A DNA stretch of 34,245 nucleotides from Marinobacterium arenosum. GTDB lineage: Bacteria; Pseudomonadota; Gammaproteobacteria; Pseudomonadales; Balneatricaceae. The translations under genes were made by a program, and so were the position numbers. The stretch covers positions 1-34,245 of the forward strand of contig NZ_JAILYN010000048.1 in the NCBI RefSeq assembly GCF_019795155.1. The letters are read 5' to 3'. Positions 8,214-16,237 of the stretch are shown here, one piece after another; within the stretch, counting starts at the first letter, position 1, and every line of letters starts with the position of its first letter. Below the pieces are notes generated by a model, which was not told the origin of the DNA, did no database searches, and saw only the letters and a list, made by a program, of their open reading frames with translations.

Positions 8214-8744
8214 ATGGTGACCTGGTTGGTAACGATCTCTGGCGATGACCGGCCCGATCTGCTGCAGCGATTCTCGGAATCCTTTGCGTTGCTGGAAGGG
8301 GTTTTTCTCGATAGCCAACACTCGGTAATGGAGGGCAAGCTCGTTGCCTTAGTGAAGGTGAGTTTCCCGGGCCAGTATCGAGATTTTGCGTACCAGAGCA
8401 TCGCTCGTGTTGAATCGCAGGGGCTACAGATAGCTATTCAGGAACTCGCGGCGAATGATCTTGATGCAGGGGTGAGGCTGACGCTGGATCTGGCGGGTAG
8501 TTTCCGTTTCGGCATCGATCATGAGATTCGGCTGATTCTCGAGAGTCATGGTGCCAATATCGAACAACTGAATCAGCACTATATAGGGGAGCCCTCACTG
8601 GGCGAGCAGCAATTCAGCTCCCGTATCAGGGCCAACCTGAGCCGGCCGATCTCCGAAGCGAACCTGCTGCAGGCATTGAGCGGGCTGGCACCGGATCTGC
8701 GGGTTCAGATCGATACGGAAGAGCTGACCAGGGTCTGGTGCTAA
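8214..8744 (+). CDS. GcvR-like protein with two ACT domains
   Basis: This cytosolic 176-residue protein has two ACT modules, about residues 1-80 and 90-170. The first begins WLVTISGDDRPDLLQRFSE, the pattern seen in GcvR, which in Escherichia coli binds glycine and antagonises the activator GcvA of the glycine cleavage genes. It follows the symporter by 47 bases, so co-transcription is likely. Its last 4 bases overlap the end of the convergent LysR gene, and GcvA is itself a LysR protein, so a GcvA/GcvR-like pair is conceivable. No DNA-binding domain is present. The effector and partner are inferred. Confidence 0.8.
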   Translation: MVTWLVTISGDDRPDLLQRFSESFALLEGVFLDSQHSVMEGKLVALVKVSFPGQYRDFAYQSIARVESQGLQIAIQELAANDLDAGVRLTLDLAGSFRFGIDHEIRLILESHGANIEQLNQHYIGEPSLGEQQFSSRIRANLSRPISEANLLQALSGLAPDLRVQIDTEELTRVWC

Positions 8745-9625
8745 AGGTTGAAGGTGGCTGGTTTTACCAGGCTTTCCTTCAGCCCCCGTTGCAGATGATC
8801 CAGTAACAGCCGCGCCGCCGGGGTCAGATTACCGCTATCGTAATTGAAGCCGATGGTGACCTTGCCCAGTTCCGGCAGTTGATCGTAGGTTTGGTGAGCA
8901 TTCAACGAACCGGGTACGGTGTTCACGGCCAGCGCACTGATCCCCAAACCCGCCTCGATCGCCGACTGTATTCCCAGCAGGCTGGAGGTGCTGTACAGCA
9001 CCCGCCAGGGGATGTTGGCTTTGTTCAGCGCCTCGATGATGTGCTGGCGATAGATGCAGCCTTTGGGGTAGAGCACCAGTGGTATTGGCTGGTCCTGATC
9101 CAGTGTGAAGGAGGGCCCTGTGATCCAATACAGCGGTTCGACAATATAGTCGTCTTCGCCGAACTGGTGTTCCGGATACTGGTCCATCGACATCACCAGG
9201 TCATAGGCGCCTTTGCGAAAATCCTGCCGCAGATTGATGCTCAGATCCGTCTGCACGTCCAGCGTGACATCCGGGTAGGCCCGGGTAAATTTCGACAGGG
9301 TTAATGGCAGAAAGGACACTTCGAAGTCGTTCGGGATTCCCAACCTGACAGAGCCGGAGATCGCCGGTGTGGTCAGGCGCGAGACGGCAGTGTCGTTGAG
9401 TTCGAGAATTTTGCGGGCATAACTGTAGAGTATCTGGCCCTCTTCGGTCAGCTTCATGCCGCCAGCCCGGTTGAACAGCTGTACGTTGACCAACTCTTCC
9501 AGCCGTTTCACCTGGAGGCTGATAGCCGGCTGAGAACGACCGAGCAGTTCACCGGCCTGGGTAAATCCGCCCAGATCGCTGATAGCGACAAAGGTGCGAA
9601 GAAGATCCGTCGGCAGGTTTTTCAT
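8741..9625 (-). CDS. LysR-family transcriptional regulator
   Basis: The 294-residue protein has an N-terminal winged helix-turn-helix (residues 4-62: LLRTFVAISDLGGFTQAGEL, then QPAISLQVKRLEEL) and a two-lobe effector domain starting GSVRLGIPNDFE. A TTG at 9643 would add six residues; the ATG at 9625, with ACGGA upstream, is preferred. It is convergent with and overlaps the GcvR-like gene by 4 bases and lies downstream of the GATase1/AraC regulator on the same strand. Targets may be the symporter/GcvR-like unit, judged from position only. Confidence 0.92.
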   Translation of the reverse strand: MKNLPTDLLRTFVAISDLGGFTQAGELLGRSQPAISLQVKRLEELVNVQLFNRAGGMKLTEEGQILYSYARKILELNDTAVSRLTTPAISGSVRLGIPNDFEVSFLPLTLSKFTRAYPDVTLDVQTDLSINLRQDFRKGAYDLVMSMDQYPEHQFGEDDYIVEPLYWITGPSFTLDQDQPIPLVLYPKGCIYRQHIIEALNKANIPWRVLYSTSSLLGIQSAIEAGLGISALAVNTVPGSLNAHQTYDQLPELGKVTIGFNYDSGNLTPAARLLLDHLQRGLKESLVKPATFNL

Positions 9626-9714
9626 CACTAATTCCGTAGCCAAGAAAGTTCAAGAATAGGCGTTAATATAACTCTTGTTAATCCCTGGGTTTAAAGAATT
9701 AGCGTTGTAAATAA

Positions 9715-10770
9715 TTAAGCCTGCTCAGTGCGATGTTTCTGCCGTGCCTGGCTCGGCGACACGCCGAAATAGTCCTTGAAGCAGTGGCTGAAATGGGTCG
9801 AGCTGAGGAAGCCGCAGGCGACCGCGATGTTGGCGATCGATTCGTTGCTCTGCAGCAGCAGTCGGCGGGCGTGGGTGATGCGCAGCTCCAGGTAGTAGCG
9901 CGACGGTGGCGTGGAGAGGTGAGTCTGGAACAGCCGTTCAACCCGGCGCCGGGAACTACCGACGCAGGTGGCCAGTTCGTCAATGCTAAGCGGTTCCTCG
10001 ATATTGGTGCTCATCAACCGCAACAGCTCGCGCAGCGTATCCGGAAAGCTCGGGTCGTCAGCCGTCTGCACCAGGCCGGTGGCACTGGGGTCGGCCCCCT
10101 TGTCGCAGCTTAGGATCTCGCGGATGGCGCGCACCATGTTGCTATCGTGCAGTTGCTCGATCAGCGCCAGCATCATTTCCAGTGCACTGCTTGGGCCGGC
10201 GCTGGTGATCCGGTCGCCGTCGATCTCCAGCGCCTGGTTGGACAGCTGGACCTGATTGAAGGTCTCCCGCATGAAAGCATGGTTGTCCGGGTGCAGCGCA
10301 CAGCGTCGCCCGTTCAGCTGATCGGCATAGGCCAGCGCGATGGCACCGTTCCAGAGCCCGCCGAGAATGATTCGACGCTTGGCGGCGGTCTTGAGCTTGC
10401 TGGTCAGTAGCGGGTTTTCGGTCAGCGAACAGCGAAAGCCACCGCAGACGATCAACACGTCGACTGCGCCGTCACCATCCAGGTGCAGCTGGTTCAGCTC
10501 ACCGTTGGCCGAGATGTCGATGCTCAGGTCGCTGCGTACCTGGGGATTGTCCAGTCCATAGCTGGAGATACTGAACAGTGGAGTGGTGCTGACCAGATTG
10601 GCGGTGACCAGGGCATCCACAGCCGCGGTGAATGCCATCATCGAGAAGTGTTCCAGCAGAACGAAACTGACCCGGATCGGCTTGTCGGGCAGCGGTCTGG
10701 CCGGCAGAAACGGGCTGTTGGTATCCCGCATCCGGTTGCTGAAATGGCGTTTGTTCAGGGTGTCTTGCAT
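9715..10770 (-). CDS. GlxA-type AraC regulator with class I glutamine amidotransferase-like domain
   Basis: The 351-residue protein has a DJ-1/GATase1-like sensor domain (about residues 32-200) and a C-terminal AraC DNA-binding domain (about 235-345). The latter has two helix-turn-helix units, SIDELATCVGSSRRRVERLF and ESIANIAVACGFLSSTHFSHC. This is the architecture of GbdR, CdhR and SouR, which sense betaines, carnitine and sarcosine in Pseudomonas. The nucleophile-elbow position reads GLWNGA, without the cysteine found at that point in GbdR (AVCTGA), so it is a different subfamily. With creatinase and dgc genes nearby, sarcosine, creatine or another methylamine is a possible signal. No good ribosome site precedes the chosen start; M14 is an alternative. 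Confidence 0.9.
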   Translation of the reverse strand: MQDTLNKRHFSNRMRDTNSPFLPARPLPDKPIRVSFVLLEHFSMMAFTAAVDALVTANLVSTTPLFSISSYGLDNPQVRSDLSIDISANGELNQLHLDGDGAVDVLIVCGGFRCSLTENPLLTSKLKTAAKRRIILGGLWNGAIALAYADQLNGRRCALHPDNHAFMRETFNQVQLSNQALEIDGDRITSAGPSSALEMMLALIEQLHDSNMVRAIREILSCDKGADPSATGLVQTADDPSFPDTLRELLRLMSTNIEEPLSIDELATCVGSSRRRVERLFQTHLSTPPSRYYLELRITHARRLLLQSNESIANIAVACGFLSSTHFSHCFKDYFGVSPSQARQKHRTEQA

Positions 10771-10946
10771 GGACGATTGTCTCGGGCGGTGGAACCTGAA
10801 AGCTGTCGGCAGTTGGCTACCTACACAGGGCTCATGGTATCCGCTGGGCGGTTAAATATCATCAGTTTGATTTTGCGGAAATTGATAAATCAATGAGTTA
10901 GTGACGGGCTCTTAGCTGGAATCAACTAACGATAAAAAGAGTGGGC
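10771..10946. promoter_or_regulatory. Control region upstream of the GATase1/AraC regulator
   Basis: It holds GCTGTC (10802-10807) and TTGGCTACCT (10813-10822), which match in order and nearly in spacing a block upstream of the dipeptidase-dgc operon (15121-15154, reverse orientation). It also holds an ATTGAT-TT-ATCAAT dyad in the AT-rich part near 10878-10891. Regulator binding is inferred. Confidence 0.4.
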
Positions 10947-11000
10947 GCGAGCCCCGGGAACGGAGATAGGGGCTCGCAAAGTACCGGGCCGCAGCCCGGT
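10947..11000 (-). terminator. Terminator hairpins behind fdhA
   Basis: Two stems follow the fdhA stop on the minus strand. ACCGGGC/GCCCGGT (10983-11000) is nearest the gene. GCGAGCCCC/GGGGCTCGC (10947-10955 with 10969-10977) comes next, and TCTTTTTATCG follows on the minus strand a few bases further on. The second is the better terminator. Confidence 0.6.
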
Positions 11001-11021
11001 GTTGATTGGCTAGACGCTCGC

Positions 11022-12221
11022 TCAGGCGGCGACGGAGCCGTGCGGATCGATAACGAATTTCTTCGCCGCGCCGCCGTCGAAGTCGGCGTAGCCTTGCGGG
11101 GCTTCGTCGAGGCTGATCACCTTGACGTTGACCGCGTCGGCGATCTTCACCTTGCCGAACAGGATCGCCTGCATCAGCGGACGGTGATACTTCATCACCG
11201 GACACTGGCCGGTGTGGAAGCTGTGGGACTTGGCCCAGCCGAGGCCGAAGCGCATGCTCAGCGCACCCTGTTTGGCGGCGTCGTCGACCGCGCCCGGGTC
11301 TTCGGTGACGTACAGGCCCGGGATACCGATCTGGCCGCCGGCGCGGGTCAGCTGCATCGCCGAGTTCAGAACGGTTGCCGGTGCTTCCTTGCCGTGGTTG
11401 CAACCGCAGGCGTGAGCTTCGAAGCCCACGCAGTCGACGAAGGCGTCAACTTCGCGTTCGCCGAGGATCGCCTCGATCTTGTCGGCCATGTCGCCATCCT
11501 GGGTCAGGTCGATAGTTTCGCAGCCGAAGCTGCGGGCCTGGGCCAGGCGGTCTTCGATCATGTCGCCGACGATGACGCAGGCGGCACCCAGCAGCTGGGC
11601 GGAAACCGCTGCGGCCAGGCCGACCGGGCCGGCACCGGCGATGTAGACGGTGGAGCCCGGGCCAACGCCGGCGGTGACGCAGCCGTGGAAACCGGTCGGG
11701 AAGATATCGGACAGCAGGGTCAGGTCCTGGATCTTCTCCATCGCCTGGTCGGCGTCCGGGAACTTCAGCAGGTTGAAATCGGCGTAGGGCACCATGACGT
11801 ATTCGGTCTGACCACCGACCCAGCCGCCCATGTCGACGTAACCGTAGGCGGCACCGGGGCGCGCCGGGTTGACGTTCAGGCAGATGCCGGTCTTGCCTTC
11901 CTTACAGTTGCGGCAGCGACCGCAGGCAATGTTAAAGGGGACCGATACCAGGTCGCCCTGTTTGATGAATTCGACGTCGCGCCCGCACTCGACCACCAGA
12001 CCGGTGATCTCGTGGCCCAGCACCAGGCCGGACGGCGCGGTGGTGCGGCCGCGCACCATGTGCTGGTCGCTACCGCAGATATTGGTGGTGACCACTTTCA
12101 GGATGACGCCGTGGTCGCACTTGCGATTGCCGATCTCGAGCTTGGGGTAGGGGATGGACTCGACTGCGACTTCACCCGGACCCTTGTAGACTACGCCGCG
12201 GTTGGAATGACTGCTGCACAT
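11022..12221 (-). CDS. fdhA: Glutathione-independent formaldehyde dehydrogenase FdhA
   Basis: This cytosolic NAD-dependent zinc enzyme oxidises formaldehyde to formate (EC 1.2.1.46). It is a 399-residue member of the medium-chain dehydrogenase family, the length of the Pseudomonas putida enzyme. Catalytic zinc ligands C49 (TNICGSDQHM) and H70 (LGHE), structural zinc cysteines C100, C103, C106 and C114, and the nucleotide-binding AGAGPVGLAAA are visible. A GTG at 12227 is too close to the ribosome site; the GGAG lies 8 bases before the ATG at 12221. It removes formaldehyde released by betaine, dimethylglycine and sarcosine demethylation, so it belongs functionally with gbc and dgc. The LysR gene upstream on the same strand is separated by a terminator-like hairpin. 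Confidence 0.96.
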   Translation of the reverse strand: MCSSHSNRGVVYKGPGEVAVESIPYPKLEIGNRKCDHGVILKVVTTNICGSDQHMVRGRTTAPSGLVLGHEITGLVVECGRDVEFIKQGDLVSVPFNIACGRCRNCKEGKTGICLNVNPARPGAAYGYVDMGGWVGGQTEYVMVPYADFNLLKFPDADQAMEKIQDLTLLSDIFPTGFHGCVTAGVGPGSTVYIAGAGPVGLAAAVSAQLLGAACVIVGDMIEDRLAQARSFGCETIDLTQDGDMADKIEAILGEREVDAFVDCVGFEAHACGCNHGKEAPATVLNSAMQLTRAGGQIGIPGLYVTEDPGAVDDAAKQGALSMRFGLGWAKSHSFHTGQCPVMKYHRPLMQAILFGKVKIADAVNVKVISLDEAPQGYADFDGGAAKKFVIDPHGSVAA

Positions 12222-12354
12222 ATCCACTTCTCCTTATTATTGTTTCAGGACCGCCTCACACTAGCGGTATCCCGGCGGCCGAACATGTCCAGAAGAGGCA
12301 TCCGCATATCCAATAGAGACAATGTGTTATGGTGTAACAGAAACTGGCGGTGGG

Positions 12355-12381
12355 CCAAAAGGGCCGGAACAAGGCCGGCCC
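12355..12381 (-). terminator. Terminator of the second LysR gene
   Basis: A 7-bp GC stem (12361-12367 with 12375-12381, GGGCCGG/CCGGCCC) is followed on the minus strand by TTTTGG. It lies immediately beyond the LysR stop at 12389. Confidence 0.6.
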
Positions 12382-12388
12382 GGAGGGT

Positions 12389-13285
12389 TCAGATCGGTTG
12401 AGTGCGCCAGTCTGGATTGGCGAATTTTTCCACCAGAAAATCCACGCATTGGCGGATTTTTGGTGACAGGTGGCGGCTCTTCGGGTAGATCGCCCAGATT
12501 GCCGCTTCCTTGCAACGATAGTCTGCCAGCAACTCAACCAACCGGTTGTCGGCCAGATAGGGCTCGACATAGTAATCGGGCAGGTTGCCGATGCCGATGC
12601 CGGCCAATGCGGCGCTAAGCACCGAGAAACCCGAGTTGGCCTGCCAGTTGCCGGATACCCGGAACTCTTTCCGTTGCCCGTCCTGGTTGAGGGTCCAGCT
12701 ATTTTTGGTGCCGACCAGGCAGTTGTGTCGCTGCAGTTCGGCCGGGGTTTGCGGCGCGCCTTGGCGCTCCACATAGTCCGGCGAAGCGACAATGTATTCG
12801 CGCCGTTCGCTAAGCCGTCGGGCCACCAGGCTGGAGTCTTTCAATACCCCGGTGCGGATCGCCAGGTCATAGCCCTCGCTGATCAGGTCCACCGGCCGGT
12901 TGGTCAGGTGGAACTGGAGTTCGAGGCCCGGGTTTTGCTGCATGAACTGGTTCATCATCGGCACGATGAAACGCTCGCCGAAGGTGGTGCCGCAGGTGAT
13001 GCGCAGCAGGCCGCGGGGTTCGTCATTGAGCTTGGCTATCTGCTGTTCGGCGTTTTCCACCGCGTCCACCAAGTGGCAGCAGTGCTCATAGAACAGCCGG
13101 CCGGTTTCGGTCAGGGTGACCTTGCGGGTGGTGCGATACAGCAGCTGGGAGTTCAGCCGTGCTTCCAATCGGCTGATCAGTCGACTGACATGCGAGCTGG
13201 AGACCCGCATCCGGTTGGCCGCCGCCGAAAAGCTTCCCTGTTCCGCGACCCTGACAAAGGCTTCGATACTTTCCCAATGATGCAT
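12389..13285 (-). CDS. LysR-family transcriptional regulator
   Basis: The 298-residue protein starts at the ATG at 13285 with MHHWESIEAFVRVAEQGSFS, the standard LysR opening. The longer upstream frame lacks any family similarity. The winged helix-turn-helix covers residues 1-60 (SFSAAANRMRVSSSHVSRLI) and the effector domain starts with GLLRITCGTTFGERF, typical of the CrgA/DsdC-like LysR branch. It lies upstream of fdhA on the same strand and divergent from gbdR, with a 403-base control region between. Regulation of fdhA or gbdR is possible but not shown. Confidence 0.93.
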   Translation of the reverse strand: MHHWESIEAFVRVAEQGSFSAAANRMRVSSSHVSRLISRLEARLNSQLLYRTTRKVTLTETGRLFYEHCCHLVDAVENAEQQIAKLNDEPRGLLRITCGTTFGERFIVPMMNQFMQQNPGLELQFHLTNRPVDLISEGYDLAIRTGVLKDSSLVARRLSERREYIVASPDYVERQGAPQTPAELQRHNCLVGTKNSWTLNQDGQRKEFRVSGNWQANSGFSVLSAALAGIGIGNLPDYYVEPYLADNRLVELLADYRCKEAAIWAIYPKSRHLSPKIRQCVDFLVEKFANPDWRTQPI

Positions 13286-13688
13286 TGTGTAACTACTTGA
13301 TAAATATGGCTGTTTTGTAAATTGTAGGACGGATGAGGGAGCTGTCTCAAGCCGGGGGTAGCTTGGTTGTACCCGGCGGCGGGATTCTATAGTCATAGGA
13401 TGAACCCAACTATTGCGGTACTGCAATAATAAATTTCCGCATGGGTACAACATATCGGTTTCGCCTGGACCGAAAAGCGTATAGATTTTTTCCGACAGCA
13501 AAAAATTGATCTGCATCAAGTCTGATGGTTGTGGTGGTCTGGCCGGACTACCCTCAAGGTGCGACAGGGCGGTGAGGAACCCTGCGGTCTTGGGCATCGG
13601 GCTTGAGCTGATTCTGAACAATAAAAATTAGAAACATCGCGATTAACCGTCGTGACAGCAGTTTCAGCGACTGCTGGGAGTCCCGCAG
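13286..13688. promoter_or_regulatory. Divergent control region between LysR and gbdR
   Basis: No gene is seen. It holds an 18-bp dyad at 13411-13428 (TATTGC, GGTACT, GCAATA; only the central pair differs) and a 7-bp inverted repeat at 13656-13676 (CAGCAGT/ACTGCTG) ending on the gbdR ribosome site GGGAG at 13676-13680. These are candidate operators for the LysR protein and for gbdR autoregulation or translational masking. Confidence 0.5.
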
Positions 13689-14831
13689 ATGACGATGACC
13701 AACGATAACCGTACCAGCCGCCAGCAGGGTGGCACCCGCCGAATCGGCTTCCTATTGCTCAACAACTTTACCCTGATCTCTCTGTCCTCGGCGATTGAAC
13801 CGTTGCGGATGGCCAACCAGCTGTCCGGCAAGGAGCTCTACGACTGGTTCACAATCAGCGAAAGTGGTGAACCGACCACTGCCAGCGATGGTTTGAAGAT
13901 CACACCAGATCTCAGCATCGGCGATAGTTTTGAGATCGACACGGTAATCGTCGTGGGTGGCGTGAATATCACCCGCAGTTACACCCCGAAGCAGCTTAAA
14001 TGGCTGCAGACATTGGACCGTCGCGGCATACAGCTGGGAGCGGTTTGTACCGGTGCCTACGTACTGGCGGCGGCCGGCCTGTTGGACGGCCAGGAGTGTA
14101 GCGCCCACTGGGAGTGCCTGGCGTCGTTGCACGAGGCTTTTCCGAAAGTTGCCAGCACCAACCGGCTGTTCAGTATCAGCTCCAGCCGGCTGACCAGCTC
14201 CGGCGGCATCGTGCCGCTGGATATGATGCTCAGCCTGATCCGCCAGCAGCACGGCAATGAGTTGTCGACCGCTATCTCCGAGATGTTTATCTGCGACCGT
14301 ATTCGTACCGAGCAGGATCATCAGCGGGTGCCGTTGCGGCATACTCTGGGTACCACCCAGCCGAAGTTGATCGAGCTGGTGGCGTTGATGGAGAGTAATC
14401 TGGAGGAGCCGATCAACCTGGATGAGCTGGCCAGCTATGTAGGCCTGTCGCGCCGTCAGCTGGAGCGGCTGTTCCAGAAGCACCTGGGTTGTTCGCCGTC
14501 GCGCTACTACCTGAAGCTGCGACTGACCCGGGCCCGCCAGTTGCTGCGCCAGACTTCGTTGTCGATCATCGAGGTGGCTTCGGCCTGCGGCTTCGTTTCA
14601 ACACCGCATTTCAGCAAATGTTATCGTGCCTACCTGGGTATCCCGCCCCGTGACGAGCGTCGCGGGCTGAAGGGCTCGGTCGGCTGCGATCCGCAACCGC
14701 TGTTGCCGCAGAGCCTGTTGGCCCGGTCGGCAATGGATGGGGCGCTGAAGCCGGTATCGGTGGCGGCGCTCTCTGAAGCCAAGTTCGAACCGAGCTACGG
14801 CTCGGTGGCCGTGGCAGGCGGCGCCTGCTGA
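13689..14831 (+). CDS. gbdR: GbdR, glycine betaine/dimethylglycine-responsive AraC activator
   Basis: The 380-residue protein has a GATase1-like sensor domain (about residues 18-200) and a C-terminal AraC domain (about 225-325). It closely follows the Pseudomonas GbdR sequence I know: GFLLLNNFTLISLSSAIEPL, FISESGEP-like strand, GAVCTGAYVLA elbow with cysteine, RIRTEQDHQRVPLRHTLG linker and SIIEVASACGFVSTPHFSKC second helix-turn-helix. In Pseudomonas, GbdR bound to glycine betaine or dimethylglycine activates gbcA, gbcB, dgc and transport genes. It stands directly upstream of the dgc cluster. The last 50 residues, beyond PPRDERRG, are variable and probably disordered. Confidence 0.94.
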   Translation: MTMTNDNRTSRQQGGTRRIGFLLLNNFTLISLSSAIEPLRMANQLSGKELYDWFTISESGEPTTASDGLKITPDLSIGDSFEIDTVIVVGGVNITRSYTPKQLKWLQTLDRRGIQLGAVCTGAYVLAAAGLLDGQECSAHWECLASLHEAFPKVASTNRLFSISSSRLTSSGGIVPLDMMLSLIRQQHGNELSTAISEMFICDRIRTEQDHQRVPLRHTLGTTQPKLIELVALMESNLEEPINLDELASYVGLSRRQLERLFQKHLGCSPSRYYLKLRLTRARQLLRQTSLSIIEVASACGFVSTPHFSKCYRAYLGIPPRDERRGLKGSVGCDPQPLLPQSLLARSAMDGALKPVSVAALSEAKFEPSYGSVAVAGGAC

Positions 14832-15203
14832 CCTGGTAGATCGTTTCCCGCCATCACGGGCAGGGCGGTCGCCATCCGGTGGCCGCCTCTGCGCCGGGCC
14901 CGTTGTTGGGCTCTCCTCTATCTCTGCATATCGTCTAATCATCCCCTTCGTTTAGGTTCGGCTGCATCCGAGTCTGATCCATCTTTGTCGAATCGCTCCG
15001 GTTGGCGGCCAGGTTCTGCGGTCTATTTACCCATTTGATTCTGCTGCTGACGGTTTTGGAAATTTGGGTGTCGTTTCTGGTGATCTGCCAAACAAGCCAA
15101 TGGATAGACTGCTGCTAAGGCGCTGTCCTGAGGTAGCCAAGGTCACGGACAGCGGAGAACAACAATAAGACGCATCCAAGCGTGCCCAACAGCAGGTGAG
15201 CTA
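14832..15203. promoter_or_regulatory. Control region of the dipeptidase-dgc operon
   Basis: These 372 bases carry no gene. A wobble-containing GC hairpin follows gbdR (about 14862-14892). ATTTGGGTGTCG at 15062-15073 repeats a 12-mer found at 6253-6264. An inverted repeat CGCTGTCC (15121-15128) and GGACAGCG (15147-15154), spaced by 18 bases and enclosing TAGCCAAGGTC, lies 50 bases upstream of the first gene and is a candidate GbdR site. Confidence 0.5.
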
Positions 15204-16181
15204 ATGAATCCGAAGGAACTGCATCAGGACGCCGTCGTTATCGACGGCCTGGTCATCGCCAAGTGGAACCGCGAACTGTTCGAAGATATGCAGAAGGGTG
15301 GTCTGACCGCCGCCAACTGCACGGTATCGGTCTGGGAAGGTTTCCAGAACACCGTTAACAATATTGTCGAGATGAACAACCTGATTGAGCAGAACAGCGA
15401 TCTGTTGCTCAAGGTGCACAGCACCCGCGATATTCGTCGTGCCAAGGAGCTGGGTAAGACCGGCATCATCATGGGCTTCCAGAACGCCCACGCCTACGAG
15501 GATCAGCTAGGTTATGTGCAGGTGTTCAAGGATCTGGGCGTCGGCATCGTTCAGATGTGCTACAACACCCAGAACCTGGTTGGCACTGGCTGCTACGAGC
15601 GTGATGGTGGCCTGTCCGACTTCGGCCGCGAGATCGTCGCCGAAATGAACCGGGTCGGCGTGATGTGCGACCTTTCTCACGTTGGTTCCAAAACCTCCGA
15701 AGAGGTGATTCTGGAGTCCAAGAAGCCTGTTTGCTACTCCCACTGTCTGCCGGCCGGTCTGAAGGAGCATCCGCGCAACAAGTCCGATGAGGAATTGAAG
15801 TTCATCGCCGACCGTGGCGGCTTCATCGGCGTCACCATGTTCGCGCCCTTCCTGAAGAACGGCATCGACTCCACCATCGAAGATTACGTCGAAGCGATCG
15901 AGTACGTGGTCAACATCGCCGGTGAGGACCAGGTCGGTATCGGTACCGATTTCACCCAGGGGCATGACCAGCAGTTCTTCGAGTGGCTGACCCACGACAA
16001 GGGCTATGCCCGCCGGCTGACCCGCTTCGGCAAGATCGTCAACCCGGAAGGGATCCGCACCATCGGCGAGTTCCCGAACCTGACCGAGGCGCTGCTCAAG
16101 CGCGGTTTCTCCGAGCAGGCGGTGCGCAAGATCATGGGTGAAAACTGGATGCGCGTACTGGCCGACGTCTGGGGCGAGTAA
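15204..16181 (+). CDS. M19 membrane-dipeptidase-like protein of the dgc cluster (metal site degenerate)
   Basis: The 325-residue protein has the TIM-barrel fold of renal-type dipeptidases and resembles PA5396, the conserved first gene beside dgc in Pseudomonas. Later metal-site motifs are kept: DLSHVG, CYSHCL and GIGTDFTQGH. The N-terminal His-X-Asp zinc motif, which should follow the first strand, is replaced by LVI (residues 16-18 in VVIDGLVIAKW), and the bridging glutamate region reads GFQNAH. So it is unlikely to be a standard binuclear dipeptidase. It precedes the DUF5943 gene by 56 bases. Its role in dimethylglycine metabolism is unknown. Confidence 0.88.
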   Translation: MNPKELHQDAVVIDGLVIAKWNRELFEDMQKGGLTAANCTVSVWEGFQNTVNNIVEMNNLIEQNSDLLLKVHSTRDIRRAKELGKTGIIMGFQNAHAYEDQLGYVQVFKDLGVGIVQMCYNTQNLVGTGCYERDGGLSDFGREIVAEMNRVGVMCDLSHVGSKTSEEVILESKKPVCYSHCLPAGLKEHPRNKSDEELKFIADRGGFIGVTMFAPFLKNGIDSTIEDYVEAIEYVVNIAGEDQVGIGTDFTQGHDQQFFEWLTHDKGYARRLTRFGKIVNPEGIRTIGEFPNLTEALLKRGFSEQAVRKIMGENWMRVLADVWGE

Positions 16182-16237
16182 GCCGCGTGCTGCACCGTTA
16201 ACGACCAATACAAGAAAAAGAGATCAGGAGAAAGACC

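Noticed and set aside
10941-12401. 486-codon plus-strand frame opposite fdhA
   Set aside because: fdhA is certain with all zinc ligands; the plus frame has only the valine/aspartate/glycine-rich composition of an antisense frame.
12389-13621. 410-residue form of the second LysR protein
   Set aside because: The extra 112 N-terminal residues are not like any LysR extension and run through the dyad-rich control region; the canonical start MHHWES is at 13285.
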